Notes: generated from the sequence alone by a model not told the origin. DNA of 64,000 bases from JBELHJ01 sp042091495 (GCA_042091495.1 JBELHJ010000005.1:4274-68273); one strand, 5' to 3'. Counted from the stretch's first letter, positions 27,768-36,786 are shown. Numbers and translations: made by a program.

Positions 27768-28721
27768 ATGACTGAAAAAGTTAAATGTTTGATTATTGGT
27801 TCGGGACCAGCGGGTTATACTGCTGCTATATATGCATCAAGAGCAAATTTATTTCCTGTATTATATCAAGGCACTCAGCCTGGAGGTCAATTAACCACAA
27901 CAAATGAAGTTGAGAATTTCCCAGGATATCCTGATGGTGTGACAGGTCCAGAGATGATGATTCAACTCCAAGACCAAGCGAAACGGTTTGGTGCTGATGT
28001 GAGAGATGGATGGATTACAAAAGTTGATTTTTCAGGTGACGTTCACAAAGTTTGGGTAAATGGTGAAAAGGAGATTCATTGTGATACGGTTATCATTTCT
28101 ACTGGAGCATCTGCAAAGTATTTAGGACTTGAGTCAGAACAACATTATCTTAAAATTGGTGGTGGTGTTAGTGCTTGTGCTATATGCGATGGCTTTTTTT
28201 ACAGAGGTCAGGAAACCATTATAGTAGGAGCGGGAGATTCTGCATGTGAGGAAGCGCACTATCTATCAAAACTGTGTTCTAAAGTAACAATGTTAGTTCG
28301 TAGGGACGAGTTTAGAGCGTCAAAAATCATGGCAGATCGTGTTAAGAACACAGAAAATATTGAAATTTTATATAATACAAATACTTTAGAGGTCTTAGGA
28401 GACGACCAAGGTGTTACAGGTGCTAGAGTTGTAAATCATGTAACAGGTGAAGAGTCTGTAATTCCAGCTACAGGTTTTTTTGTGGCCATAGGTCATAAAC
28501 CTAATACAGATATTTTTAAAGACTACCTGGATTTAGATGAAACGGGATATATAATTAATCAAGCTGGAACGGCTAAAACCAATGTAGAAGGGGTTTTTGT
28601 ATCTGGTGATGCAGCAGATCATGTTTACCGACAAGCTATCACAGCTGCAGGGACAGGATGTATGGCTGCTTTGGATGCTGAACGTTATCTCGCCGCTAAA
28701 GAATCTGAAGTTACAGCATAA
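27768..28721 (+). CDS. trxB: Thioredoxin-disulfide reductase
   Basis: Flavoenzyme that passes electrons from NADPH to thioredoxin in the cytoplasm. FAD-binding GSGPAGYTAAIYASRA at residues 10-25, redox-active CAIC (C137 and C140), NADPH-binding GAGDSACEEAHYLSKL, and the C-terminal FVSGDAADHVYRQAITAAGTG are all present. The 317 residues are the usual length. Monocistronic: it has its own -7 box and a perfect terminator just after the stop. Confidence 0.97.
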   Translation: MTEKVKCLIIGSGPAGYTAAIYASRANLFPVLYQGTQPGGQLTTTNEVENFPGYPDGVTGPEMMIQLQDQAKRFGADVRDGWITKVDFSGDVHKVWVNGEKEIHCDTVIISTGASAKYLGLESEQHYLKIGGGVSACAICDGFFYRGQETIIVGAGDSACEEAHYLSKLCSKVTMLVRRDEFRASKIMADRVKNTENIEILYNTNTLEVLGDDQGVTGARVVNHVTGEESVIPATGFFVAIGHKPNTDIFKDYLDLDETGYIINQAGTAKTNVEGVFVSGDAADHVYRQAITAAGTGCMAALDAERYLAAKESEVTA

Positions 28722-28748
28722 AAAAACCAGCTTTAAAGCTGGTTTTTT
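28721..28748 (+). terminator. Rho-independent terminator after trxB
   Basis: Perfect palindrome AAAAAACCAGC...GCTGGTTTTTT (28721-28746), short TTTAAA centre, T tail. Confidence 0.85.
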
Positions 28749-28798
28749 GTTAGCAAAAAATGGCTACAATCATTTTAATTAGAGTTATCATAAGTAGG

Positions 28799-30499
28799 TT
28801 AGTTGTTTTTTTGTTTGATACTGATTCCATTGCTGGAAATTTCCACATTTACTTGATCGCTTTCCGCATTGATACCATTTTTATTAATTTTAAATTTGGA
28901 ATTTAAACTTGTCTCAAATTCAATACTGTCATCAACTTCACAATCCAAACATTGTAATTCGTTATTTAATACTTTAAGGTATTTTTCTTCTTTACCGTTA
29001 TCTAGAATATCTCCGTATCCTGAAGTGTTTCTATGATAAGAATAGGTATTGTCATAAGCATAAATAATCATGCCCTCTGGCATAAATAAAGTGATTTCTA
29101 TATGTTGATCACGGTTAAGTTGGTCAGGAGTAGATGTAAAGTAACCATTAAGTAATAATTCATCATTAGGCGTTAATTCCCAATCATAATTAATATTTGA
29201 AGCTCTGCTTTTAGCCATTTGATACGTTTTACCCGATGCGTTTTTTTCAATAACCATGTAGGGTGATGATTCCTTAGTTGATTTTACAACCAATCTTATG
29301 TTCTGAGAATAAATAATACGGTTTCCTTCTTCATCGTATTCTAAATCAATATCATTATCTCTGTGTAATTCTTTGTCAATAAAATAATGCGGTATCATTT
29401 TAACGTAAAGCGTATCACTTGTGGTATAAAGTGTTTCATATTGATCAATTTTAGAATCGTGCGAAAACTCAGAAAATTGCTTAACACCATATATCATCCA
29501 TCCTATTAAAGAACATATCCATAAACCTAGTAAGGTTAACTTAGCTACTCTGCCTATAGACTTAAGATTAGACATTATGACTTTTAATCCTAAATAAAAT
29601 AATAAGAAAATTGGAATTCCAAAAGATACAGCCACAAGAATTGATAATAACCACGCAGGAATATTTGTTGTCAATTGAATTTCGTTTGATAAGGGTAGAT
29701 TAACAAAATCTATGATATTGATTGACAACACGAAGCTTATTAATCCAATAAACATAGAAATACTGACTATTATTAAAATTAATCCTATGAATTTTCCAAA
29801 TAATGTTAGACCAACAGATAATACTTTAATCAAACCATCAACCACTGTTTTTGAAGATGATTTAATTTGATTACCATGTTTTTTAAAATCTACTTGCTTT
29901 ACACCGTCTGATACAGAGCTAAAACCGTCTTTTATCTTTTTTTCAATATTTGACACATTGATAGGCTGTCCTGTCATTCTAAGTTTGTCAGCAGTGGTTA
30001 TAGCTTCGGGAACTAAAACCCATAAAATAATGTATATCGGTACTATAGTTCCTGCTGAAACAAATAATAGTAAGATGAAAATTAGTCGTACCCATAGCGA
30101 GTCCAAACCTATATAATGTCCAATACCAGAACAAACCCCAGAAATGTAACGATCACTTATGTCTCTATAAAGTTTTTTGTTAATGTTGGTATTGCTTTGT
30201 GAATCAAAACTAGGTTGTTCTTCATTCAAGGCTTCCTCATCTAAATAATCCTCAGGTTGCCCCATGATTGCAATAACCTCTTCAACTTCTTTCAAAGAAA
30301 TAACCTCTGCTTTTGATTGTAATAATTCTGAGAAAAGCTCTGCTATCCTGGCTTCGATGTCTGCAATGATTTCTAAACTTCCTTCGGTATTCTTAAAAGA
30401 TATTTTTATAGTATCCAAGTAGTTCCTCAATACCTTATAAGCATCTTCATCTACATGGAAAAAAATCCCTGCTAAATTTATATTAACTGTTTTATTCAT
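28799..30499 (-). CDS. PspC domain membrane protein
   Basis: Probable envelope-stress membrane protein; exact role unknown. N-terminal soluble part (1-100) with IADIEARIAELFSELLQ and MGQPEDYL, then a PspC domain (about 105-165: KLYRDISDRYISGVCSGIGHY, two hydrophobic segments), further membrane segments at about 235-265, 280-305 and 320-340, and a C-terminal beta-rich region. Its start overlaps the stop of the upstream padR gene by 4 bases, so the pair is one transcript, the common arrangement for this family in flavobacteria. Confidence 0.88.
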   Translation of the reverse strand: MNKTVNINLAGIFFHVDEDAYKVLRNYLDTIKISFKNTEGSLEIIADIEARIAELFSELLQSKAEVISLKEVEEVIAIMGQPEDYLDEEALNEEQPSFDSQSNTNINKKLYRDISDRYISGVCSGIGHYIGLDSLWVRLIFILLLFVSAGTIVPIYIILWVLVPEAITTADKLRMTGQPINVSNIEKKIKDGFSSVSDGVKQVDFKKHGNQIKSSSKTVVDGLIKVLSVGLTLFGKFIGLILIIVSISMFIGLISFVLSINIIDFVNLPLSNEIQLTTNIPAWLLSILVAVSFGIPIFLLFYLGLKVIMSNLKSIGRVAKLTLLGLWICSLIGWMIYGVKQFSEFSHDSKIDQYETLYTTSDTLYVKMIPHYFIDKELHRDNDIDLEYDEEGNRIIYSQNIRLVVKSTKESSPYMVIEKNASGKTYQMAKSRASNINYDWELTPNDELLLNGYFTSTPDQLNRDQHIEITLFMPEGMIIYAYDNTYSYHRNTSGYGDILDNGKEEKYLKVLNNELQCLDCEVDDSIEFETSLNSKFKINKNGINAESDQVNVEISSNGISIKQKNN

Positions 30500-30837
30500 T
30501 TTTTTGATTGTTTTTTGGTTGTAACTAGGTTAACGGCTTTTTGTAATTCACCCCATGTACTGTCTAATTCCTTAAGGAAAATCTTCCCTTCATTTGTTAA
30601 TTTATAGTATTTACGAGGTGGACCGGATGTAGATTCTTCCCATCTGTAGGTCAGTAATTCTGCATTTTTAAGACGGGTTAATAACGGGTACACAGTTCCT
30701 TCTACAACAAGCATCTTGGCGTCCTTTAACGTAGAAAGAATGTCAGCGACGTAGGCATCTTTGTTTTTGAGTATTGATAAAATACAAAACTCCAAAACGC
30801 CTTTACGCATTTGTGCCTTAGTATTTTCAATTTTCAT
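30496..30837 (-). CDS. PadR family transcriptional regulator
   Basis: Winged-helix repressor, probably controlling itself and the PspC membrane protein it overlaps. The 113-residue sequence has the PadR core: MRKGVLEFCILSILKNKDAYVADIL, VVEGTVYPLLTRLKNAELLTYRW and GPPRKYYKLTNEGK. Small length and the lack of a long C-terminal domain place it in the short PadR class. A nine-copy GATT tract lies 34-72 bases upstream of the start, followed by two palindromes that could be operators. Confidence 0.93.
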   Translation of the reverse strand: MKIENTKAQMRKGVLEFCILSILKNKDAYVADILSTLKDAKMLVVEGTVYPLLTRLKNAELLTYRWEESTSGPPRKYYKLTNEGKIFLKELDSTWGELQKAVNLVTTKKQSKK

Positions 30838-30866
30838 AGGCGCGAATTTTAATTAAACTGTTCATT

Positions 30867-30909
<43 letters not shown>

Positions 30910-30916
30910 GTTTGAT

Positions 30917-30967
30917 ATACTAGTATCTTATGCAAATATATAAATATTAAATAGTATTATGCAATAC
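30917..30967. promoter_or_regulatory. Palindromes upstream of padR, possible PadR operators
   Basis: ATACTAGTAT (30917-30926) is a perfect palindrome and GTATT-ATGC-AATAC (30954-30967) a perfect inverted repeat. Both share the ATAC/GTAT half-sites often seen for PadR proteins and lie between padR and the divergent DUF4442 gene. Confidence 0.4.
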
Positions 30968-31034
30968 ATAGTACTAAAAAAAATATAATTTTTTGTTTTG
31001 GGATAATTTTATACATTAGAAAAAATCTACTTAC

Positions 31035-31481
31035 ATGTCATATTTCAAACTTCATTTGTACCTACTACTAAAGCTTCCATCTGCATTTTTTACTGGTGTT
31101 AGAGTTAAAACAATCAATGATAAATCTTGTCAAACCACTGTAAGTTTATCTTGGATTAATCAAAATCCTTTTAAGTCAATGTTTTGGGCTATTCAAGGTA
31201 TGGCAGCAGAGCTAAGTACCGGATTATTAATAATGAATAAGATTAAAAACTCTGGTCATAACATCTCTATGTTAGTACTTCATAATAAAGCCTCATTTTA
31301 TAAAAAAGGAAAAGGGAAATTGCATTTTAGTTGCGATCAGGGTAATGAAATAGATCATATTATACAAACTGCTATCAACACAGGTGAGGGGCAAACACTT
31401 ACATTAGTTTCAAAAGGAATTAATAAAGATCAAGTTTGTGTTTCTGAATTTGAATTCGAGTGGACTTTAAAACGACGTTAA
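31035..31481 (+). CDS. DUF4442 family protein (hotdog-fold, thioesterase-like)
   Basis: No established function; the family has a hotdog fold related to acyl-CoA thioesterases. The 148-residue sequence contains VRVKTINDKSCQTTVSL and the central helix region NPFKSMFWAIQGMAAELSTG typical of the family. No signal peptide. It is divergent from padR and convergent with oxyR, whose stop is immediately adjacent to its own stop. A role in acyl thioester turnover is inference. Confidence 0.8.
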   Translation: MSYFKLHLYLLLKLPSAFFTGVRVKTINDKSCQTTVSLSWINQNPFKSMFWAIQGMAAELSTGLLIMNKIKNSGHNISMLVLHNKASFYKKGKGKLHFSCDQGNEIDHIIQTAINTGEGQTLTLVSKGINKDQVCVSEFEFEWTLKRR

Positions 31482-32426
31482 TTAAAGTGCAGCATTTTTA
31501 AGTGGACTTATTATTTTAACGTCTTCAAATGTTATTGCTCCTCTAATAATTCCTGAAATTGATTGGTATAGTGCTTCAATAATATGAAGTTTCAGCTGAT
31601 TGCTACTGTATATGAGACTAATTTCTCTTGAAGGTTTTGGAGCTTCAAATTCAAAAACATTAGTCTTGTATTGCTCATTCAAATCTAAGGTGTTTAAATA
31701 GGGTAGGAGCGTCATGCCTAATCCCTCATTAGCTAATTTAATTAAGGTTTCAAAACTTCCGCTTTGCACTTTAAATTTTAAGTCCTTTTGAGAACGGTTA
31801 TGACATAAATTAATGACGCTATCTCTAAAACAATGTCCGTCTTCAAGTAGAAGAATGTCGTTTAAATCAAGGTCTTCCATGGTTATTTTATTATTACCAT
31901 GCAAATGATGCGCATTTGGTATATAAGCGACAAAAGGTTCAAAATAAATAACACGCTCTTTCAGAAGTTCGTTATCTAGAGGGGTTGCTGCAATGGCAGC
32001 ATCTATTTCTCCTTTTTCTAAAGCAGTAATTACATCGTCTGTTGTTAATTCTTGAATTTGGAGCTTAACTTTCGGGTATTTTGAAGAAAAGTTTTTCAAA
32101 AACATGGGCAGTAGCGTTGGCATCACGGTTGGAATAATAGCCAACTTAAAATCACCTCCAATAAATCCCTTTTGTTGTTCAACTATATCTTGAATACGCT
32201 CAGATTCAATAACAATTTTTTTTGCCTGTGTAACAATTTTTTTTCCTACTTCGGTAAGCTGGAGTGGTTTTTGAGTTCGATCAAATATTTTAACACCCAA
32301 TTCATCTTCTAGTTTTTGAACTTGAGTACTCAAAGTGGGTTGGGTAACATGACAATAGTCAGCAGCTTTAGTAAAGTTTTTATATTCTGCTATTGCTAAA
32401 ACGTAGTGAAGTTGGGTAATAGTCAT
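31482..32426 (-). CDS. oxyR: OxyR, hydrogen peroxide-sensing LysR regulator
   Basis: Redox-switched transcription factor for the peroxide response. N-terminal LysR HTH (MTITQLHYVLAIAEYKNFTK, TQPTLSTQVQKLE) and a substrate-like domain. The two switch cysteines fall at exactly residues 199 and 208 in LLLEDGHCFRDSVINLC, the same numbering as E. coli OxyR, which makes the assignment firm. Length 314. No katG, ahpC or dps gene adjoins it. Confidence 0.95.
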   Translation of the reverse strand: MTITQLHYVLAIAEYKNFTKAADYCHVTQPTLSTQVQKLEDELGVKIFDRTQKPLQLTEVGKKIVTQAKKIVIESERIQDIVEQQKGFIGGDFKLAIIPTVMPTLLPMFLKNFSSKYPKVKLQIQELTTDDVITALEKGEIDAAIAATPLDNELLKERVIYFEPFVAYIPNAHHLHGNNKITMEDLDLNDILLLEDGHCFRDSVINLCHNRSQKDLKFKVQSGSFETLIKLANEGLGMTLLPYLNTLDLNEQYKTNVFEFEAPKPSREISLIYSSNQLKLHIIEALYQSISGIIRGAITFEDVKIISPLKNAAL

Positions 32427-32485
32427 TAATATAGGTTTTCTCTATTGTTATATGAAGTGTTTATAGTTTATAAAAATACCAATTG

Positions 32486-33211
32486 TTAAGGAATTATATA
32501 CACTTTGTTCATATAAATGTTTACAAGCGGCCACTCTCCACTATCTGTTTCTTGTTCAGCAATTTTATCTACAACGTCCATTCCTTTTATCACTTTACCA
32601 AAAATGGTATAGTCTCCGTCTAAATGGTGGGCGCCATTTTTTTTCTGCACAATAAAAAACTGATACGGAGAAGCCATTTTGTGTGGATTTTCAACATCAC
32701 TGCTAGGCATAGAAACTACACCTCGGTGATGTTTAAACCCTCTTTTGGTATCGTTAGGTAATAAATAACGACCTATTTTACTTCTTTTTTTTGTGATTTT
32801 AATATCATCACTATTACCACCTTGAATTATAAAATTTGGAACCACTCTAAAGAATTGTGTATTATCAAAATAATTTAATTGCGTTAAGTAAATAAAATTA
32901 GCCCTGTGGTATTTGGTCTCGTTAAACAAAAGTATATCAATATTACCAAATCGGGTTTCTATTCTTACTTTGTTATCATTATATTTTTGAGCATAATCAG
33001 CTAAAAAAAACATGGCATTTTCATTGGTTAAAAACACATTGTTTTCTGTATTTTTCTTTATACTATCATTGGCAACTACAACGGTTTTATTAACCTTAAT
33101 CTCATTGTTTTCCGAATTGATTGTATCTTTAGTAATTGTTTTTGAATCATTGTTTCCTTTTTGGCATTGAAACATAAACAAACAAATTAGCCCAGTAATT
33201 TTAATATTCAT
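32486..33211 (-). CDS. Peptidyl-prolyl cis-trans isomerase, cyclophilin-type lipoprotein
   Basis: Catalyses proline isomerisation during folding of exported proteins. A short lipoprotein signal MNIKITGLICLFMFQCQ precedes a low-complexity linker; the cyclophilin domain covers about 80-240 with FFRVVPNFIIQGG, MPSSDVENPHKMASPYQFFIVQ and YTIFGKVIKGMDVVDKI. I chose the ATG at 33211 because it gives a clean lipoprotein signal; a longer frame to 33262 would start with an unusual codon and overlap the divergent gene. Only two bases separate its start codon from that of the NUDIX gene. Confidence 0.92.
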   Translation of the reverse strand: MNIKITGLICLFMFQCQKGNNDSKTITKDTINSENNEIKVNKTVVVANDSIKKNTENNVFLTNENAMFFLADYAQKYNDNKVRIETRFGNIDILLFNETKYHRANFIYLTQLNYFDNTQFFRVVPNFIIQGGNSDDIKITKKRSKIGRYLLPNDTKRGFKHHRGVVSMPSSDVENPHKMASPYQFFIVQKKNGAHHLDGDYTIFGKVIKGMDVVDKIAEQETDSGEWPLVNIYMNKVYIIP

Positions 33212-33213
33212 AG

Positions 33214-33855
33214 ATGAAATTTCAAGAATTTTTAGAATTAGTTCCAAAATTAAAAAAAACAAAATTCGATGGTACGTTATCTCATTTAAAAATGATGCCC
33301 CCTAATCGTACGGCGCTTATAAAAATGGCTAAAGAAAAATATAGTTCTCATAAAAAAGCAGCTGTATTAGCTTTGTTTTATCCATGTGATACAGGTCGTG
33401 TTAATATAGCTTTAATTCTTCGAAAGACCTACAAAGGCGTACATTCCAACCAAGTAGGTTTTCCGGGGGGGAAGTATGAAGATTCAGATGGTTCACTAGA
33501 GTATACGGCTTTAAGAGAAACCGAGGAAGAAGTAGGAGTAAGTATATCTAAAATTGATATGATTACTACATTAACTAAAGTTTATATTCCGCCAAGTAAT
33601 TACATGGTTTATCCTTTTTTTGGATTTTGTAAAGACCATTTGAATTTTAAAATTCAAGAATCTGAGGTTGAAAAAATGATAGAAATACCATTAGATTTTT
33701 TACTAGATGATAAAACTGAAATTAAGTCGGAACAGCTAACAGCTACAAATAAAATTTTAACAGTGCCAGCTTTTAAATTGGGTGATTATCATGTTTGGGG
33801 TGCTACTGCAATGATACTTAGTGAATTAAAAGACTTGTGTAAAAATAACCTATAG
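33214..33855 (+). CDS. NUDIX hydrolase, CoA pyrophosphatase-like
   Basis: Hydrolyses a nucleoside diphosphate derivative, probably CoA or a related cofactor. The NUDIX core is FPGGKYEDSDGS...ALRETEEEVGV (about residues 85-112), with the N-terminal HKKAAVLALFYP and GVHSNQVGFPGGK typical of the CoAse branch. Length 213. Its start is two bases from the divergent isomerase start. A -7 box at 33869 separates it from the acyltransferase gene that follows. Confidence 0.92.
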   Translation: MKFQEFLELVPKLKKTKFDGTLSHLKMMPPNRTALIKMAKEKYSSHKKAAVLALFYPCDTGRVNIALILRKTYKGVHSNQVGFPGGKYEDSDGSLEYTALRETEEEVGVSISKIDMITTLTKVYIPPSNYMVYPFFGFCKDHLNFKIQESEVEKMIEIPLDFLLDDKTEIKSEQLTATNKILTVPAFKLGDYHVWGATAMILSELKDLCKNNL

Positions 33856-33868
33856 TGCTAAGTTTTAT

Positions 33869-33876
33869 TAACTTTG
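33869..33876 (+). promoter_or_regulatory. Bacteroidetes -7 box upstream of acyltransferase
   Basis: TAACTTTG matches TAnnTTTG exactly, 21 bases before the start codon. Confidence 0.4.
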
Positions 33877-33897
33877 CAAACCGTTTAGAATTAGAAT

Positions 33898-34695
33898 ATG
33901 AAGCTATTTAAGCGAAATCCTTTTGGACATATATTATTTATAAAAGTTTGGTTAATTAGAATACTCGGGGTGTTATCACACAGTAGATTTAGAGGATTCA
34001 ATGAGTTACAAATCGAAGGTTCTGATGTATTAAGAAATTTACCAGATAAGCATGTATTATTTATCTCTAATCATCAAACCTACTTCGCAGATGTTGTGGC
34101 TATGTTCCATGTGTTTAATGCCAGTTTAAGTGGCAGAGAAAATACCATAAAAAATGTAGGTTACATATGGAAACCTAAACTAAACATGTATTACATCGCA
34201 GCTAAGGAGACCATGCAAGATGGTTTATTGCCAAAAATTCTAGCCTATGTAGGATCTGTAAGTATAGAGCGCACATGGCGTTCAAAAGGAAAAGATGTTA
34301 ATCGTCAAGTCAAAATGAGTGATATTTCAAATATTAAAAAGGCACTTGATGACGGTTGGGTAATCACTTTTCCACAAGGTACAACTACTCCATTTAAGCC
34401 AATTAGAAAAGGTACTGCCCACATAATTAAACATTACAAACCACTAGTTGTACCAATAGTTATAGACGGTTTTAGGCGATCATTTGATAAAAAAGGTCTG
34501 CGTATTAAGAAGAAAAATATACTTCAATCTATGGAAATTAAGGCTCCTCTTGAGATTGATTATGATAATGATTCCTTAGATCATATTGTAAGTAAAATAG
34601 AATTTGCTATAGAACAGCATGAGTCTTTTCTTAAAGTTATTTCAAAGGAAGATTTACAAGAGCAAGAAGCTTTGAATAGCCAAAGGCAATGGTAA
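33898..34695 (+). CDS. plsC: 1-acyl-sn-glycerol-3-phosphate acyltransferase (PlsC family)
   Basis: Transfers an acyl chain to lysophosphatidic acid during phospholipid synthesis at the inner membrane. The NHX4D motif is NHQTYFAD (about 58-65); the second block FPQGTTTPF and the KPIRKGTAHII and PLVVPIVIDGFRR blocks follow. An N-terminal hydrophobic stretch suggests membrane association. Length 265. Ends close to the stop of a convergent gene (7 bases). A lyso-ornithine lipid acyltransferase is a possible alternative within this superfamily. Confidence 0.9.
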   Translation: MKLFKRNPFGHILFIKVWLIRILGVLSHSRFRGFNELQIEGSDVLRNLPDKHVLFISNHQTYFADVVAMFHVFNASLSGRENTIKNVGYIWKPKLNMYYIAAKETMQDGLLPKILAYVGSVSIERTWRSKGKDVNRQVKMSDISNIKKALDDGWVITFPQGTTTPFKPIRKGTAHIIKHYKPLVVPIVIDGFRRSFDKKGLRIKKKNILQSMEIKAPLEIDYDNDSLDHIVSKIEFAIEQHESFLKVISKEDLQEQEALNSQRQW

Positions 34696-34702
34696 TTAGT
34701 CC

Positions 34703-35326
34703 TTATTCTATAGCCTTCAATTCCTTATAATTCTTATTTAGTTTTTTGATTAATAAACCATAGATAAGCTTATAAAATAACCAAACACAAACTAAGGATA
34801 TAGCTATAACTAATCCAAGAACAAATAAAAACTTCAAGGTTTGTTGGTCATTATAATGGGTAAACATCTCAGATAACACAGGGTCATTATGAATCGCAAC
34901 ATAGAATCCGTAAATAAGACCAACAAATAGCATTATTAAATTATAGGAGACGTAATATTTTATAATTTTTCTGGTGTTAAGAATGTTCTCCATCAGTGTT
35001 TTTATATTACTTGTTACACTAATCTTTTGGTATGAGCGGTATAACAATAAAATGAATAAAATAATGATGGCATAACTAACTATTGTGGCAACAAACATTA
35101 ATGAATCATCACCAAATGTAGTTTCTATTTTATTTTTGTATTCCTCACTGTAAAACCACTGAAGTGAGTTTATTCCAAGCCATAAAATGAGTTCCCCAAC
35201 ACTGATGTAAAATAGAAATTTTACAATAGATGAAGATTTTTTATGTATCATTTTATAAAGGTCATCTTTAGAAAAATTTTGATGTCCTTTGTTCCAGTCT
35301 TTTTTTAATAAATCCAGTTTATCCAT
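34703..35326 (-). CDS. Membrane protein downstream of ECF sigma factor, function unknown
   Basis: Not recognised. The 207-residue protein has a soluble start (MDKLDLLKKDWNKGHQNFSKDDLYKMIHKKS), then four hydrophobic segments at about 34-57, 75-97, 120-145 and 165-192. It starts 3 bases after the ECF sigma factor stop, so the two are co-transcribed; the position is where an anti-sigma factor is expected, and the N-terminal soluble helix plus membrane region would fit. Such proteins are often mislabelled as carotene monooxygenases; nothing supports that. Confidence 0.75.
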   Translation of the reverse strand: MDKLDLLKKDWNKGHQNFSKDDLYKMIHKKSSSIVKFLFYISVGELILWLGINSLQWFYSEEYKNKIETTFGDDSLMFVATIVSYAIIILFILLLYRSYQKISVTSNIKTLMENILNTRKIIKYYVSYNLIMLFVGLIYGFYVAIHNDPVLSEMFTHYNDQQTLKFLFVLGLVIAISLVCVWLFYKLIYGLLIKKLNKNYKELKAIE

Positions 35327-35329
35327 GAG

Positions 35330-35824
35330 CTATGGGTTTAAAATGGTTCTTAATTTTGTTTTTACTCGATTCATTTTTACTCTAGCATTCACCTCGGTAA
35401 TACCCATGGTATCACTAATTTCTTTATATGATTTATCTTCTAAATACAAAAACACAAGTGCCTTTTCAATATCATTTAGAGCTCTAATAGCTATATACAT
35501 CTCTTTGAGTTGTTGCTCTTCAGTGTCATCATATTCACTTGCTTGAATTTTGAATTGAACGGTATCAAATTCCTGAGTTTGAATAGAGCGTTTAGATTTT
35601 CTATATAATGTAATAGCGGTATTTAAAGCCACTCTGTACATCCAGGTACTGAATTTTGAATCGCCTCTGAAGTTTTTATACGATTTCCATAGTTGGATGG
35701 TAATCTCTTGAAATAAGTCGTTATGCGCATCCACATCATGGGTGTATAACCGACAAACTTTATGAATCAAGTTTTGATTAGTTTCCAGCTGCTCAACAAA
35801 TTGTTCCTCTAAATGTTTATCCAA
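35330..35824 (-). CDS. ECF-type RNA polymerase sigma factor
   Basis: Directs RNA polymerase to a set of stress or envelope genes. Region 2 is visible as HDVDAHNDLFQEITIQLWKS and KFSTWMYRVALNTAIT (about 28-75); region 4 is LNDIEKALVFLYLEDKSYKEISDTMGITEVNARVKMNRVKTKLR (described 115-158). The start is a TTG codon; no in-frame ATG lies upstream before a stop codon. Followed 3 bases later by a membrane protein that may be its regulator. Confidence 0.92.
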   Translation of the reverse strand: MDKHLEEQFVEQLETNQNLIHKVCRLYTHDVDAHNDLFQEITIQLWKSYKNFRGDSKFSTWMYRVALNTAITLYRKSKRSIQTQEFDTVQFKIQASEYDDTEEQQLKEMYIAIRALNDIEKALVFLYLEDKSYKEISDTMGITEVNARVKMNRVKTKLRTILNP

Positions 35825-35883
35825 TTCAATTTTAGTTCTTATCAGTTAGTAGTATAGTTGAAGGAGATGTTACAAAAAAGAAG

Positions 35884-36441
35884 CTAATTTTTCCATTTAA
35901 TATTACAGCCAATACTAGGGTATTGAATTTCAGAAACTTTTTGGTCTTTTAATGTGGCATCTATAGCATTTCTGAGATTTTTTCCATTTAGCGGTTTATT
36001 ATTTTCTGGACGAGAACTGTCTAATTGACCCCGATATACCAATTCTAAATCACTATTAAAAAGGTAAAAATCAGGTGTGCATGCCGCATCATAGCTTTTA
36101 GCAACCTTTTGGTCGCTATCATAGAGGTATGGAAATATGTAGTCTTCTTGAGCTGCAACCTGTTGCATTAGTTCAGGCCGGTCTTGAGGATAGTTGTCTG
36201 TATCGTTACTGGAAATAGCAATACAATTAACCCCTTGGTTGACATAGTCTTTAGCTAATTTTGTAATTTCAGGATTGACATGAATCACAAAAGGGCAATG
36301 ATTACAGATAAACATAATTACAGTTGCTTTTTCACCTTTAAGGCTGTTCAGACTTTTTAAAATATTATCTTTAGTGTCAATCAGTTCAAAATGGGGTGCT
36401 TTTGTCCCCAAAGGAATCATATTAGATGGAGTTCTAGCCAT
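35884..36441 (-). CDS. Thioredoxin-family protein (AhpC/TSA-like, peroxiredoxin-related)
   Basis: Thioredoxin-fold protein, probably a thiol peroxidase or reductase. IPLGTKAPHFELIDTK at the start and FICNHCPFVIH (single Cys in NHCPF, about residue 47) correspond to the redox site; later CTPDFYLFNSDLELVYRG. Length 185. No signal peptide, so cytoplasmic. The start codon is only 9 bases from that of the divergent CsaA-like gene. The precise substrate is not known. Confidence 0.87.
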   Translation of the reverse strand: MARTPSNMIPLGTKAPHFELIDTKDNILKSLNSLKGEKATVIMFICNHCPFVIHVNPEITKLAKDYVNQGVNCIAISSNDTDNYPQDRPELMQQVAAQEDYIFPYLYDSDQKVAKSYDAACTPDFYLFNSDLELVYRGQLDSSRPENNKPLNGKNLRNAIDATLKDQKVSEIQYPSIGCNIKWKN

Positions 36442-36450
36442 ATTTTTTTT

Positions 36451-36786
36451 ATGAAATCATTAATTACTTTTGAAACATTTTCAAAATTAGATCTACGAGT
36501 AGGGACTATTGTCAAAGTCAATGACTTTCCTGAAGCTCGAAAACCTGCCTACAAGATAGTAATAGATTTTGGGATGTTGGGTCAAAAAAAATCAACAGCT
36601 CAAATTACAGCTCTCTACAATAAAAATTCATTATTGGGTAAGCAAATTATTGCAGTGGTGAATTTCAATCCTAAACAAGTCGCTAATACTATAAGTGAAT
36701 GTTTGATATTGGGTTTCGAGACCGAAAAAGGTGTTGTTCTACTGCAACCAGAATCGTCTGCCGTGAATGGCATGCCTGTAAAATAA
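36451..36786 (+). CDS. csaA: CsaA-like tRNA-binding domain protein
   Basis: Single OB-fold tRNA-binding protein with proposed chaperone-like function. The 111-residue sequence starts MKSLITFETFSKLDLRVGTI, then EARKPAYKIVIDFG, and IIAVVNFNPKQVA and GLLLQP-like GVVLLQPE near the end. I chose the ATG at 36451 because it matches the family's usual start; an earlier in-frame codon would run into the divergent gene. Followed by a perfect terminator. Confidence 0.88.
   Translation: MKSLITFETFSKLDLRVGTIVKVNDFPEARKPAYKIVIDFGMLGQKKSTAQITALYNKNSLLGKQIIAVVNFNPKQVANTISECLILGFETEKGVVLLQPESSAVNGMPVK

Noticed and set aside
36391..36450. 20-residue N-terminal extension of the CsaA-like protein
   Set aside because: It would overlap the divergent thioredoxin-family gene and does not match the family start; the ATG at 36451 does.
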